From NCBI RefSeq assembly GCF_014596085.1, contig NZ_JACCJY010000003.1, positions 124,001 through 188,000 of the forward strand: a stretch of 64,000 nt of DNA, written 5' to 3'. The translations under genes were made by a program, and so were the position numbers. Of this stretch, positions 57,055-64,000 are shown piece after piece. The notes below the pieces were generated by a model. The model saw nothing but the letters and a program-made list of their open reading frames with translations. It did not search any database and had not been told where the DNA came from. The stretch comes from Azospirillum tabaci. GTDB taxonomy: Bacteria > Pseudomonadota > Alphaproteobacteria > Azospirillales > Azospirillaceae. The number at the start of each line of letters is the position of its first letter. Position 1 is the first letter of the stretch.

Positions 57055-58215
57055 TTACGATCCCATGACTTTGACGGCCCGCCCGGCGGTCAGGCCGGGC
57101 AGGGGGGCTGTGACCGCCAGATCGCCGTCGGCCAGGCCGCGCACCTGAACGAGATCGCCGCGCGCCCAGACGCCCAGCACCTCGACCTTGCGGCGCTCCA
57201 CCCGGTCCCCGGAGACGACCAGCACGAAGTCGCCGTCCCGGTCGTGGCGCACCGCGGCCGGGGGCAGGGCGAAGGCGCCCTCCACCTCGTCCACCACCGC
57301 GTCGCCCGCGGCGAACATGCCGCCGCGCAGAGCCCCGTCGGCGTTGTCGAGGACGATGTAGACGGGGATGGCGCGGGTGCCGGCGCGGGCCATGGGGTTG
57401 ATGCGGGCGATCTGACCGACGAAGTCCCGCTCGCCGAAGCCCTCCACGCGCAGCCGCACGGTCTGGCCGGGCTTCAGCCGAGCCACGTCGTCGGCGGGCA
57501 CCGTCGCCTCGACCTCGACGCGGCTGAGATCGACGACGGAGAACATCTTGGCGTTGACCGCCAACGTCTCGCCGGGGTTGACCGCCCGCTCGGCCACCGT
57601 TCCGTCGATCGGGCTCGCCACCACCGCGTCGCGCAACGCCTTGCGGGCGAGGTCCACCTGGGCTTCCAGCGCCGCGACGGTGGCCTGCTGGAAGCGGAAG
57701 GTGCTCTGCGCCTGATCCATGTTGGTTTCCGAGACGATGTCCTTCTGGCGCAACGCCAGATTCTTGGCGCGGGTCTTGTCCGCCAGGACGAGCTGCGCCT
57801 TGGCGCCTTCCAGGTTGCTCAGCTTCTCGTCCAGCTTGGCCTGAAGCTCCACCGTGTCGAAGCGGGCCAGCACCTCGCCCTTGCGGACGGCCTGCCCCTC
57901 GCGCACCGGCACCTCGACCAGCCGGGCGGCGACCTCCGACTTCACCATGGACTGTTCCATCGGCTTCACGGAGCCGCTGAGCCGCACCAGCTCGGTCAGG
58001 CGGCGCGGGGCCATCCGGGTCAGCTCGATAGGCGACAGCTCCACCGCCCGCTCCGCCGGGGGCAGGCTGGCCGCCGCCGGAGACACCGCGTCGCGGCTGC
58101 TCGTGGTCTTCCAGGCGACGCCACCCGTGGCCAGCGCCCCGACGATCAGCAGGGGCAGCAGCAGGTGGCGCCGCGGCTTGGCGGCGGGACCAGCGGAACG
58201 GGCGGCGTCGATCAT
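57055..58215 (-). CDS. RND efflux periplasmic adaptor
   Basis: 386 aa. One N-terminal membrane helix (LLLPLLIVGALATGGVAW) and the adaptor order: lipoyl half (VEVPVREGQAVRKGEVLARF), helical hairpin (LDEKLSNLEGAKAQLVLADK ... QQATVAALEAQVDLARKALR), second lipoyl half (VVASPIDGTVAERAVNPGET) and a beta-barrel. The ATG overlaps the TetR stop (ATGA). It should connect the downstream RND pump to an outer-membrane channel encoded elsewhere. Confidence 0.93.
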   Translation of the reverse strand: MIDAARSAGPAAKPRRHLLLPLLIVGALATGGVAWKTTSSRDAVSPAAASLPPAERAVELSPIELTRMAPRRLTELVRLSGSVKPMEQSMVKSEVAARLVEVPVREGQAVRKGEVLARFDTVELQAKLDEKLSNLEGAKAQLVLADKTRAKNLALRQKDIVSETNMDQAQSTFRFQQATVAALEAQVDLARKALRDAVVASPIDGTVAERAVNPGETLAVNAKMFSVVDLSRVEVEATVPADDVARLKPGQTVRLRVEGFGERDFVGQIARINPMARAGTRAIPVYIVLDNADGALRGGMFAAGDAVVDEVEGAFALPPAAVRHDRDGDFVLVVSGDRVERRKVEVLGVWARGDLVQVRGLADGDLAVTAPLPGLTAGRAVKVMGS

Positions 58216-58871
58216 GGGGTGCGGTCCTTGGGTTCGGCCCTCAGTCCGTTGAGGACGAGGTCGAGATAGGCGTCGAGGTAGGATTCGGCGGAGGCCGCGG
58301 CGGGGTCCGGCTCGAAGGGCCGCAGCGAGTGGTTCCACAGCGAGAGCATGCTGAGCGGGGCGGCGATGACGCGGGCCATCTGCTCGACGTCGACGGGCCG
58401 GAACTCCCCGCGCTCGATGCCGCGGCGCAGGATGCGCGCGAAGAAGCGCCGCCCGCGCAGGACGACCTCCTCCATGTAGAAGCGGGCGAGATCGGGGAAG
58501 TTCTGCGCCTCGGCGATGACCAGCTTCGACAAGCCGGCGTTGGGGCTCTGCTCCATCTCCCAGAAGCCGCGGGCGAGGCCGCGCAGGAACTCCTCGCTGC
58601 TGCCGGTGAAGCTGTCCAGCAGGTCTTCGCTCATCTGGAATTGCGGCAGGATGGACTGCCGGACGACCGCTTTGAACAGCCCTTCCTTGTTTTCGAAATA
58701 GAGGTAGGGCAGCCCGACGCTGACACCGGCCTTGCGTGCGACGTGCTCCAGCTTGGTTGCGGCAAATCCGCGCGAGATGAACAGGTCGCGCGCCGCCTCG
58801 ATCACCTCGGCGGGGCGGGCCTCCTTGCGCCGGGACCGGCGGGGCGGGGGAAGGGGAGAGCTGTCGGGCAT
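58212..58871 (-). CDS. TetR-family repressor of the RND operon
   Basis: 219 aa. The HTH is at residues about 18-64 (RPAEVIEAARDLFISRGFAA, ATKLEHVARKAGVSVGLPYL YFENKE). The remainder is the all-helical ligand-binding domain. It heads the operon and overlaps the adaptor gene. A perfect 14-bp palindrome lies 16 bp upstream of its start codon, a likely operator, so autoregulation with the pump genes is expected. Confidence 0.93.
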   Translation of the reverse strand: MPDSSPLPPPRRSRRKEARPAEVIEAARDLFISRGFAATKLEHVARKAGVSVGLPYLYFENKEGLFKAVVRQSILPQFQMSEDLLDSFTGSSEEFLRGLARGFWEMEQSPNAGLSKLVIAEAQNFPDLARFYMEEVVLRGRRFFARILRRGIERGEFRPVDVEQMARVIAAPLSMLSLWNHSLRPFEPDPAAASAESYLDAYLDLVLNGLRAEPKDRTP

Positions 58872-59211
58872 CGGCGCGTGTCTATAAATGAACGTTCATT
58901 CAATATGGATTGGTGTTTGAAAAGTCAAGAGGTTGAGGGGGCTGCGGCAATCGGGCCACAAGTTTTGGGCGTGACAGGAATGGGTCTCTCGCCTGCACGG
59001 CAAAGACGGCATCACTGTCAAACAGGGCAGAAAAAGGGCAAATCCGGATGAACAGCATTTGCCTGAAAACCATTCCAATGGGCTATGAAAAAGGGAAAGG
59101 CCGTGGAATCAGGACATTACACCCGCCTTGTTGCTTGACAGACGGCACCATTACATCGCAAAGAGAGGGTAACGCTTTCGATCTTTGTGCAACCAGCACG
59201 GACCCCACCTC
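58872..59211. other. 340-bp divergent region between TetR and lytic transglycosylase genes
   Basis: Holds the TetR operator near 58890 and a possible -35 TTGACA at 59135-59140 for the rightward gene, without a clear -10. No gene is supported here. Confidence 0.4.
58887..58900. promoter_or_regulatory. TetR operator
   Basis: AATGAACGTTCATT is a perfect 14-bp palindrome, 16 bp upstream of the TetR start codon. The size and symmetry are typical of TetR-family sites. Confidence 0.75.
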
Positions 59212-60291
59212 GTGGCTTATCGCGACTTCACCGCGGCCCGCGCCGCCGGTGCCGCCCTGATTCTCGCCCTCGGCTTGGCGGGTTGCGCCTCGAACGCTCC
59301 GGAAACGGCGGAGCTTGCCGTCAAGGCCCCGGAGGTGGCCGAAGTCCCGATTGATCCGAAGGACCCGCTCGGCCGCTGGGTCCCACACATCCGCGAGGCG
59401 TCGGAGCGGTTCGACGTGCCGGAGAAGTGGATCAGAGCCGTGATGATGCGCGAGAGCGGTGGGCGCTCCGTCGTGAACGGGCGCACCATCACCAGCCATG
59501 CCGGCGCCATCGGGCTGATGCAGGTGATGCCCGGCACCTACGACATGATGCGCACGCAGTACGGGCTGGGGTCCGATCCGTCCGATCCGCGCGACAACAT
59601 CCTGGCCGGCACCGCCTATCTGCGGGAGATGTACGACCTGTTCGGCGCGCCGGGCTTCCTCGCGGCGTACAATTGCGGTCCGGCCTGCTACGCCTCGCAC
59701 CTCGCCGGCAAGCAAAGGCTGCCGCGGGAAACGCGGATGTACATCGCCGCCCTGACGCCGACGCTGCGCGGCGTGGCGCCGCGCGAGCCGTCGCAGTCGG
59801 CGGGGGCCAGCGCGATCGAGGTCGCCATCGTTCCGGCGAGCGCTCCAATGCCGTCCGCCAAACCCTCCGCCAAGCCGGCGGCACCGGTTGCCGTGGCCGC
59901 GGTGGTGCCGGAACCAGTGGCACCGGTGCCGCAGACCCCGGCCTCCCCGGCGCCGGTCGCCGTGGCCGCTCTGGAGCCCCGCCCGGCGCCGCTGGTGCCC
60001 TCGCCGGTGGTGGTGGAACCCGCCGGCCGCGGCGAGGCCCGTCCGCCCGTGGAGTTCGTCGCTGCCACCGACCGGGACGCGCCGGCCGCCACGGCGGCCC
60101 GCTCCGGACGGACGCCGTCCCGCACGGTGGAAACCTTGGTCGCCGAGGCGATGCTGCCACCCAACGCGGTCGGCAAGGGGGAACGGGTGGTCATCCGCTT
60201 CGTGTCTCAGCGCAGCGGCGGCTGCGGCAGCCTCGAGGGCCGGGACCGCGTCTGCGTAGCGCTGGCCGGAGGAGCCGGGGCCGGTCTGTAA
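59212..60291 (+). CDS. Lytic transglycosylase lipoprotein (SLT domain)
   Basis: 359 aa from the GTG at 59212; a TTG 27 bp upstream is an alternative. Lipobox LAGC with Cys25. The SLT domain (about residues 45-170) has the catalytic Glu81 in VMMRESGGRS, then GAIGLMQVMPGTYDMM and FLAAYNCGP, the classical family 1 pattern. The C-terminal half is Ala/Pro-rich and unstructured, ending with the short conserved-looking segment VVIRFVSQRSGGCGSLEGRD. It should cleave peptidoglycan glycan strands in the periplasm, perhaps for insertion of a secretion or flagellar apparatus. Confidence 0.9.
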   Translation: MAYRDFTAARAAGAALILALGLAGCASNAPETAELAVKAPEVAEVPIDPKDPLGRWVPHIREASERFDVPEKWIRAVMMRESGGRSVVNGRTITSHAGAIGLMQVMPGTYDMMRTQYGLGSDPSDPRDNILAGTAYLREMYDLFGAPGFLAAYNCGPACYASHLAGKQRLPRETRMYIAALTPTLRGVAPREPSQSAGASAIEVAIVPASAPMPSAKPSAKPAAPVAVAAVVPEPVAPVPQTPASPAPVAVAALEPRPAPLVPSPVVVEPAGRGEARPPVEFVAATDRDAPAATAARSGRTPSRTVETLVAEAMLPPNAVGKGERVVIRFVSQRSGGCGSLEGRDRVCVALAGGAGAGL

Positions 60292-60337
60292 CGGCTTCAG
60301 TCCCTCCCCGTTTCACAGCACAGGCAACAACCAGAGG

Positions 60338-60374
60338 CGGCGCCACCGGACGGTCGGGCGCCGTCTTCGGTTTT
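60338..60374 (+). terminator. Probable terminator after the lytic transglycosylase gene
   Basis: CGGCGCC (60338-60344) and GGCGCCG (60357-60363) form a 7-bp stem followed by TCTTCGGTTTT. Confidence 0.55.
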
Positions 60375-60489
60375 CCACAATAGCCTCATCCGCACATCCC
60401 CGAGCATATAGGTACTCAAACAATAAGGCTTCGGAGGAGCCGCCCCGCGCGGCCCATCCGGAACAACGAAGGGTTCGGGGGAACGCTGC

Positions 60490-62508
60490 GTGCGAGGTGT
60501 GGAGATGGTATCCGGTGCAAGTGATCGGGCAAAACGCTCGACCTTTCAAGTTGTTGTGGTGGATTGCCTGATTGCGGGCGTCGTGGTGGCCGCTTTGGCG
60601 GTGTTCGGCGGCATGACCGCCATGGAGGCGACGCGCATCGCCGACGGCAACGCCGAACTGGCGCAGCGGGTGGCCGAGAACCAGCGGATCGCGCTGGAGG
60701 CCGAACGGCTCGCCAAGCTGGGCGAGGCGGTGATCGCCAGCGGCGACGAGGCGACGCGGGCCGAGGCGCTGTCCGGCCTGGACGCCCACGCCGCGCGGAT
60801 GTCCGCCAACGCCGCGCCGGAGATCGCGCAGACCGTCGCCAAGGCGGTCGCGGCGAGCCGGGAGGCCGCGACCATCGGCGCCAAGGTCGAGGCGCTGGAC
60901 AAGAAATTCGGCTTCAACATCAGCCGGGCGGAAAATCTGTCGGGCGACATCGCCCGCGGCCTGTCCGCGGCGATGCGCGCGACGACGCAACCGGCGGATG
61001 AGCAGGCTCTCGCCACGCTCTTCTCGACGATCCGCGACGCCAAGTTCCTGCTGACCCGCCTGCCGTCCCAGCTCTACCCGCCGGCCGTCGGCAACGACCT
61101 GCGCCAGTTTCGCGAGCACATGGTGAAGGCGATGGAATTGCGCCGGCATCTGCCGTCCGCTGACGAGTTCGAGAGTGTCGCCGACGACATCGCGTCCTTC
61201 GCCGCGCTGGACGAGGCCTTCGCGCAGCGCACCGAAACGCTGCGCCTGACCACCGATGCCCACGCCCACAACCAGGAGGTCCGGACGCTGGTCGACGGGC
61301 TGGTGCAGGGGATGAACGCCGCTTCCGACGCGGTGACCGCGCGCAGCCAGGAGGGGGCGGCGGCGCTCACCGCGGTGCTCGACCGGCTGACGCTGATCGC
61401 GCTGGGGGCCTTCGCGCTGATCGGGCTGATCGGCGGCCTGAACATGCTGCTGGGCTACCGCTTCATCATGCGGCCGGTGCGCGACGCCAGCCGGGCGCTC
61501 CAGGCGCTGACCCGCGGCGAGGGTGCGGTGCCCCTGCGGCCCTCGCCCCTGCGCGAGATCGCCGACATCCACGGCGCGGTCGAGGCCTTCCGCGAGGCCC
61601 TGGACGCCCGCCAGCGGGCGGAGGAGACCCGCCGCGACCAGGAACGGCGCGCCGAGGAGGAACGCCGCGACCTGATGACGGAACTGGCGGACGGGCTGGA
61701 GCGCACCGTGCAGGCGGTGGCCGGGTCGCTGTCCGTGGCGGCGGCGGAGGTCACCGACTCCGCCCGTGCCGTGGCCGGCATGGCGTCGGACACCGCGCAG
61801 CGCACCCGCGCCGCCGCGGACGCCGCCGGCACGGCGACCCGCAACGTCGGCGCGGTGGCCTCGGCCAGCGAGCAGCTCTCCGCCTCCATCAACGGGATCG
61901 GGCAGCAGATCGCCCAGTCGCGCAGCGTGGCGGAGGACGCCGTCGCCGAATCCCGGCGCGCCGACGGGCTGACCAAGGGCCTGTCGGACTCCGCCCAGAA
62001 GATCGGTGAGGTGGTCGCCATCATCACCGCCATCGCCCAGCAGACCAACCTCCTGGCGCTCAACGCCAGCATCGAGGCGGCGCGGGCCGGCGACGCCGGC
62101 AAGGGCTTCGCCGTCGTCGCGACCGAGGTGAAGGCGCTCGCCTCCCAGACCGCCTCCTCGACGGAGGAGATCGCCACGCTGGTCCATGGCATCCAGCAAT
62201 CGACCATGGGGGTGGTGGAGGCCATCGCCCGCATCGGCTCCACCATCGCCGTGATCGGCGAGAGCGTGTCCGGCATCGCCGCGGCGGTCGAGCAGCAGCG
62301 CCAAGCCACTTCGGAGATCACCCACAACGTGCGCATCGTGGAGTGCATGAACACCGATGTGTCGTCCAACATCGGCGACGTCAGCCGCGTGGCGGTGGAC
62401 ACCGGGCGCTCCGCCGACGCCATGATGGGGGCGGCCGACCGCCTGTCGGAACTGGCCGGCACCCTGAACGGCGCGGTGGACGATTTCCTGCGGCAGGTGC
62501 GGGCCTGA
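60490..62508 (+). CDS. Methyl-accepting chemotaxis protein
   Basis: 672 aa. Two transmembrane helices (about residues 20-42 and 300-322) flank a roughly 255-residue periplasmic helical domain of unknown ligand. A HAMP-like segment follows ([20 protein letters not shown]). The cytoplasmic hairpin tip is [20 protein letters not shown] followed by [20 protein letters not shown], and [19 protein letters not shown] follows. In the C-terminal helix the region where most receptors read NVQ..A has [16 protein letters not shown] with a Cys, which is unusual. No C-terminal CheR-binding pentapeptide. GTG start preceded by GGGGGA; an ATG at 60505 is possible. Confidence 0.93.
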   Translation: MRGVEMVSGASDRAKRSTFQVVVVDCLIAGVVVAALAVFGGMTAMEATRIADGNAELAQRVAENQRIALEAERLAKLGEAVIASGDEATRAEALSGLDAHAARMSANAAPEIAQTVAKAVAASREAATIGAKVEALDKKFGFNISRAENLSGDIARGLSAAMRATTQPADEQALATLFSTIRDAKFLLTRLPSQLYPPAVGNDLRQFREHMVKAMELRRHLPSADEFESVADDIASFAALDEAFAQRTETLRLTTDAHAHNQEVRTLVDGLVQGMNAASDAVTARSQEGAAALTAVLDRLTLIALGAFALIGLIGGLNMLLGYRFIMRPVRDASRALQALTRGEGAVPLRPSPLREIADIHGAVEAFREALDARQRAEETRRDQERRAEEERRDLMTELADGLERTVQAVAGSLSVAAAEVTDSARAVAGMASDTAQRTRAAADAAGTATRNVGAVASASEQLSASINGIGQQIAQSRSVAEDAVAESRRADGLTKGLSDSAQKIGEVVAIITAIAQQTNLLALNASIEAARAGDAGKGFAVVATEVKALASQTASSTEEIATLVHGIQQSTMGVVEAIARIGSTIAVIGESVSGIAAAVEQQRQATSEITHNVRIVECMNTDVSSNIGDVSRVAVDTGRSADAMMGAADRLSELAGTLNGAVDDFLRQVRA

Positions 62509-62521
62509 CGCTGGATCTTCA

Positions 62522-62549
62522 GACCGGAGCGCTTTCCGGCGCTCCGGTC
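62522..62549. terminator. Bidirectional hairpin between convergent genes
   Basis: GACCGGAGCGC (62522-62532) and GCGCTCCGGTC (62539-62549) form a perfect 11-bp stem with TTTCCG loop. It overlaps the end of the hypothetical lipoprotein gene and follows the chemoreceptor gene by 13 bp. Confidence 0.65.
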
Positions 62550-62913
62550 ATCGGATCTTCGAGCGGTCGCCCTTGTGGGTTTCCAGATACGCTTGCAGCT
62601 TGGGATCGTCGAGAACGGGCTTTCCATCGACGCCGTAGATCAGGCAGGGAACGCCCTTCGAATTGGCCTCGCAGATGCTGATGGCGGTGGATTCCGAAGG
62701 CCCCGCGCAGCCGCCGAACTCCGGGCAGTAGACGATTCCGACGGCGCGGCCATTCTCACTGACCGCAAAGGCCTTGGCGTGGGGGATGGCGGCCCAGTCG
62801 GCAAAATACTGCATGGCCGCGGGGGCCATGCGGATGGGCCTTTGTGCGTAGGTGGTCTGGCAAGCGGCAAGCATCGTGACGCAGGTCACGAGCACCATGG
62901 CGTTTATTTTCAC
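62548..62913 (-). CDS. Small lipoprotein of unknown function
   Basis: 121 aa. GTG start at 62913 after AAGGGGGC; signal peptide with lipobox LAAC (Cys18). The mature part includes MQYFADWAAIPHAKAFAVSE, VGIVYCPEFGGCAGPSESTA and SICEANSKGVPCLIYGVDGK, with four Cys likely to form disulfides, and ends KLQAYLETHKGDRSKIR. The pattern IVYC.EFG.C...S...A...CE....G..C..Y...G resembles the DUF4189/SEL1-like small cysteine-rich secreted proteins, but I cannot name the family. It is convergent with the chemoreceptor gene. Confidence 0.75.
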   Translation of the reverse strand: MKINAMVLVTCVTMLAACQTTYAQRPIRMAPAAMQYFADWAAIPHAKAFAVSENGRAVGIVYCPEFGGCAGPSESTAISICEANSKGVPCLIYGVDGKPVLDDPKLQAYLETHKGDRSKIR

Positions 62914-63077
62914 AAAGCCCCCTTCGCGCACGACCAACCTATGTGAGAATATTTAGTAGAACATTCTCTTTGTGGACGCAATGCGCGTGATGCCCATCCG
63001 CGCATTGTCCGTTTCCGAACGCCTGCGCGGCGTGCTAACAGGCGGAACGACAACCACGCCTGCCTGCTTCCGGACTC

Positions 63078-64000
63078 ATGGAACTCCCCCCCTCGCTCCG
63101 CCACGCGGTGGACCGCGCGCTCGACGGCATCGCCCTGTCCGACCTGAAGCGCGCGGCGGATCGCCTCTCCCAACGCTACCGGGCGGAGGTGCGGGACGGG
63201 CGTTTCCACCTGTCGGACGATCTGGCGGCGCGGGCCTATCTCGCCACCCGCCTGCCGGCGACCTTCGCCGCCGTCCGCTCCAGCATGGAGGCGGTGGCTA
63301 AGGCGCTTCCTGATTTCGCGCCGGTCACAGCTCTGGATGTCGGGGCGGGGCCGGGCACGGCGCTGTGGGCGGCGTCCGACTGCTGGGCCAGCCTGGACGA
63401 CGCCCTGCTGATCGAGGGCAGCCCGGCCATCCGCGCCGTTGGCGAGACACTGTCTGGGACTGCGACGCCCGCGCGGATCGAATGGCGGGCCGGCGACGCC
63501 ACGGGTGACCTGCCCGATCTGGAACTGCGCGATCTGGTGACCCTGGCCTATGTTCTGGACGAATTGGCGGAGCCGGCGCGCGACCGGCTGGTCGACCGGC
63601 TGTGGTCGCTCACCGCCGGGACGCTGCTGATCGTCGAGCCCGGCACGCCCGCCGGCTGGGCGCGGATCGTCCGGGCGCGGGAGCGGCTGGTCGCCGCCGG
63701 TGCCCATCTGGTGGCGCCCTGCGTGCACAGCGCCGCCTGCCCGCTGGCGGCACCGGACTGGTGCCATTTCTCCCGCCGGGTCGCCCGCTCCCGCCTGCAC
63801 CGCATGGCCAAGGGGGCGGAGGTGCCTTGGGAGGACGAGAAGTTCGTCTACATCGCCGCGTCGCGCCAGCCCGGCGCGCCGCCCGATGCCCGCATCATCG
63901 CGCCGCCCTGGAACGCCGGGAACGGGCGCATCGGCTTCAAGCTCTGTGGTCGGGACGGCGCCCGGACGGAGCGGATTCTCGGCAAGCGCGACGGCGGCGC
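63078..64000 (+). CDS. Rsm22-family (small ribosomal subunit) methyltransferase-like protein, partial
   Basis: The frame is open from ATG 63078 to the right edge (307 residues visible). A SAM-binding Rossmann motif TALDVGAGPGTALWAASDC is followed by LVTLAYVLDELAEPARDRLV. The family-specific PCVHSAACPLAAPDWCHFSR with its Cys residues, then WEDEKFVYIAASR, match the bacterial and mitochondrial Rsm22/METTL17 proteins associated with small ribosomal subunit assembly, where the cysteines bind an Fe-S cluster. The stop codon lies beyond the window. Confidence 0.88.
   Translation, partial: MELPPSLRHAVDRALDGIALSDLKRAADRLSQRYRAEVRDGRFHLSDDLAARAYLATRLPATFAAVRSSMEAVAKALPDFAPVTALDVGAGPGTALWAASDCWASLDDALLIEGSPAIRAVGETLSGTATPARIEWRAGDATGDLPDLELRDLVTLAYVLDELAEPARDRLVDRLWSLTAGTLLIVEPGTPAGWARIVRARERLVAAGAHLVAPCVHSAACPLAAPDWCHFSRRVARSRLHRMAKGAEVPWEDEKFVYIAASRQPGAPPDARIIAPPWNAGNGRIGFKLCGRDGARTERILGKRDGG

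Noticed and set aside
59131-59160. Promoter of the lytic transglycosylase gene
   Set aside because: TTGACA at 59135 is good but no -10 element lies at an acceptable distance, so it is not listed as a promoter.

Overview
The window reads as a high-GC alphaproteobacterial chromosome segment, most likely Azospirillum or a close relative in the Azospirillaceae. The signs are the gene content: an iscR-sufBCDS-sufU-sufT-sufA operon, a ChvG/ChvI-like pair, an EcfG-type promoter motif, several TRAP/RND systems and a bacterial ethylene-receptor-like histidine kinase, a trait reported for Azospirillum. The assignment is an inference from gene content; no rRNA, tRNA, CRISPR array, insertion sequence or prophage was seen. 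Genes are tightly packed, with many ATGA or GTGA overlaps.

Layout. 1-7,010: tail of a Gly-rich protein, an orphan CoxG-like protein, a c-type cytochrome, PepN aminopeptidase, then a lipoprotein / M48 metalloprotease / lipoprotein operon. 7,082-13,793: the complete SUF iron-sulfur assembly operon, headed by an Rrf2/IscR regulator whose promoter carries a good IscR-type palindrome. 14,080-18,151: a three-gene envelope stress operon (unknown membrane protein, holin-like DUF1469, DUF3618) behind an EcfG-like promoter, divergent from a 478-aa coiled-coil protein of unknown function. 18,152-24,625: a non-coding stretch with a terminated, structured RNA candidate, then a lipoprotein, a ChvI-like regulator, a sensor kinase and a Na+/H+ antiporter with a cyclic-nucleotide-binding tail. 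24,642-28,870: EamA exporter, a small unknown protein, PhoD-like phosphatase, and an ECF sigma factor with a very short anti-sigma factor. 29,337-32,044: a RimK-like ATP-grasp ligase coupled to a GNAT-C39 peptidase fusion, a little-understood peptide-modification pair. 32,301-40,068: glycogen phosphorylase, aspartate-semialdehyde dehydrogenase behind a threonine-codon leader peptide attenuator, release factor 3, and the ethylene-receptor-like kinase with its response regulator.

40,079-47,478 is one eight-gene operon: LysR regulator, DUF1445 (D-glutamate-cyclase-like) protein, TRAP transporter DctPQM and 5-oxoprolinase PxpBCA. Together these suggest uptake and conversion of 5-oxoproline or D-glutamate to L-glutamate. 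47,642-58,871 holds two RND efflux systems (one with a TetR repressor and a clear palindromic operator), plus a LysR regulator and a TauE/SafE permease separated by a pair of inverted REP-like palindromes. 59,212-64,000: lytic transglycosylase lipoprotein, a chemoreceptor, a small lipoprotein and the start of an Rsm22-like methyltransferase.

The most interesting signals are regulatory or combinatorial: the Thr attenuator before asd, the ethylene-sensor kinase, the ATP-grasp/GNAT-C39 pair, three 14-bp tandem repeats in front of the ECF sigma gene, and the PxpBCA-DUF1445-TRAP operon.
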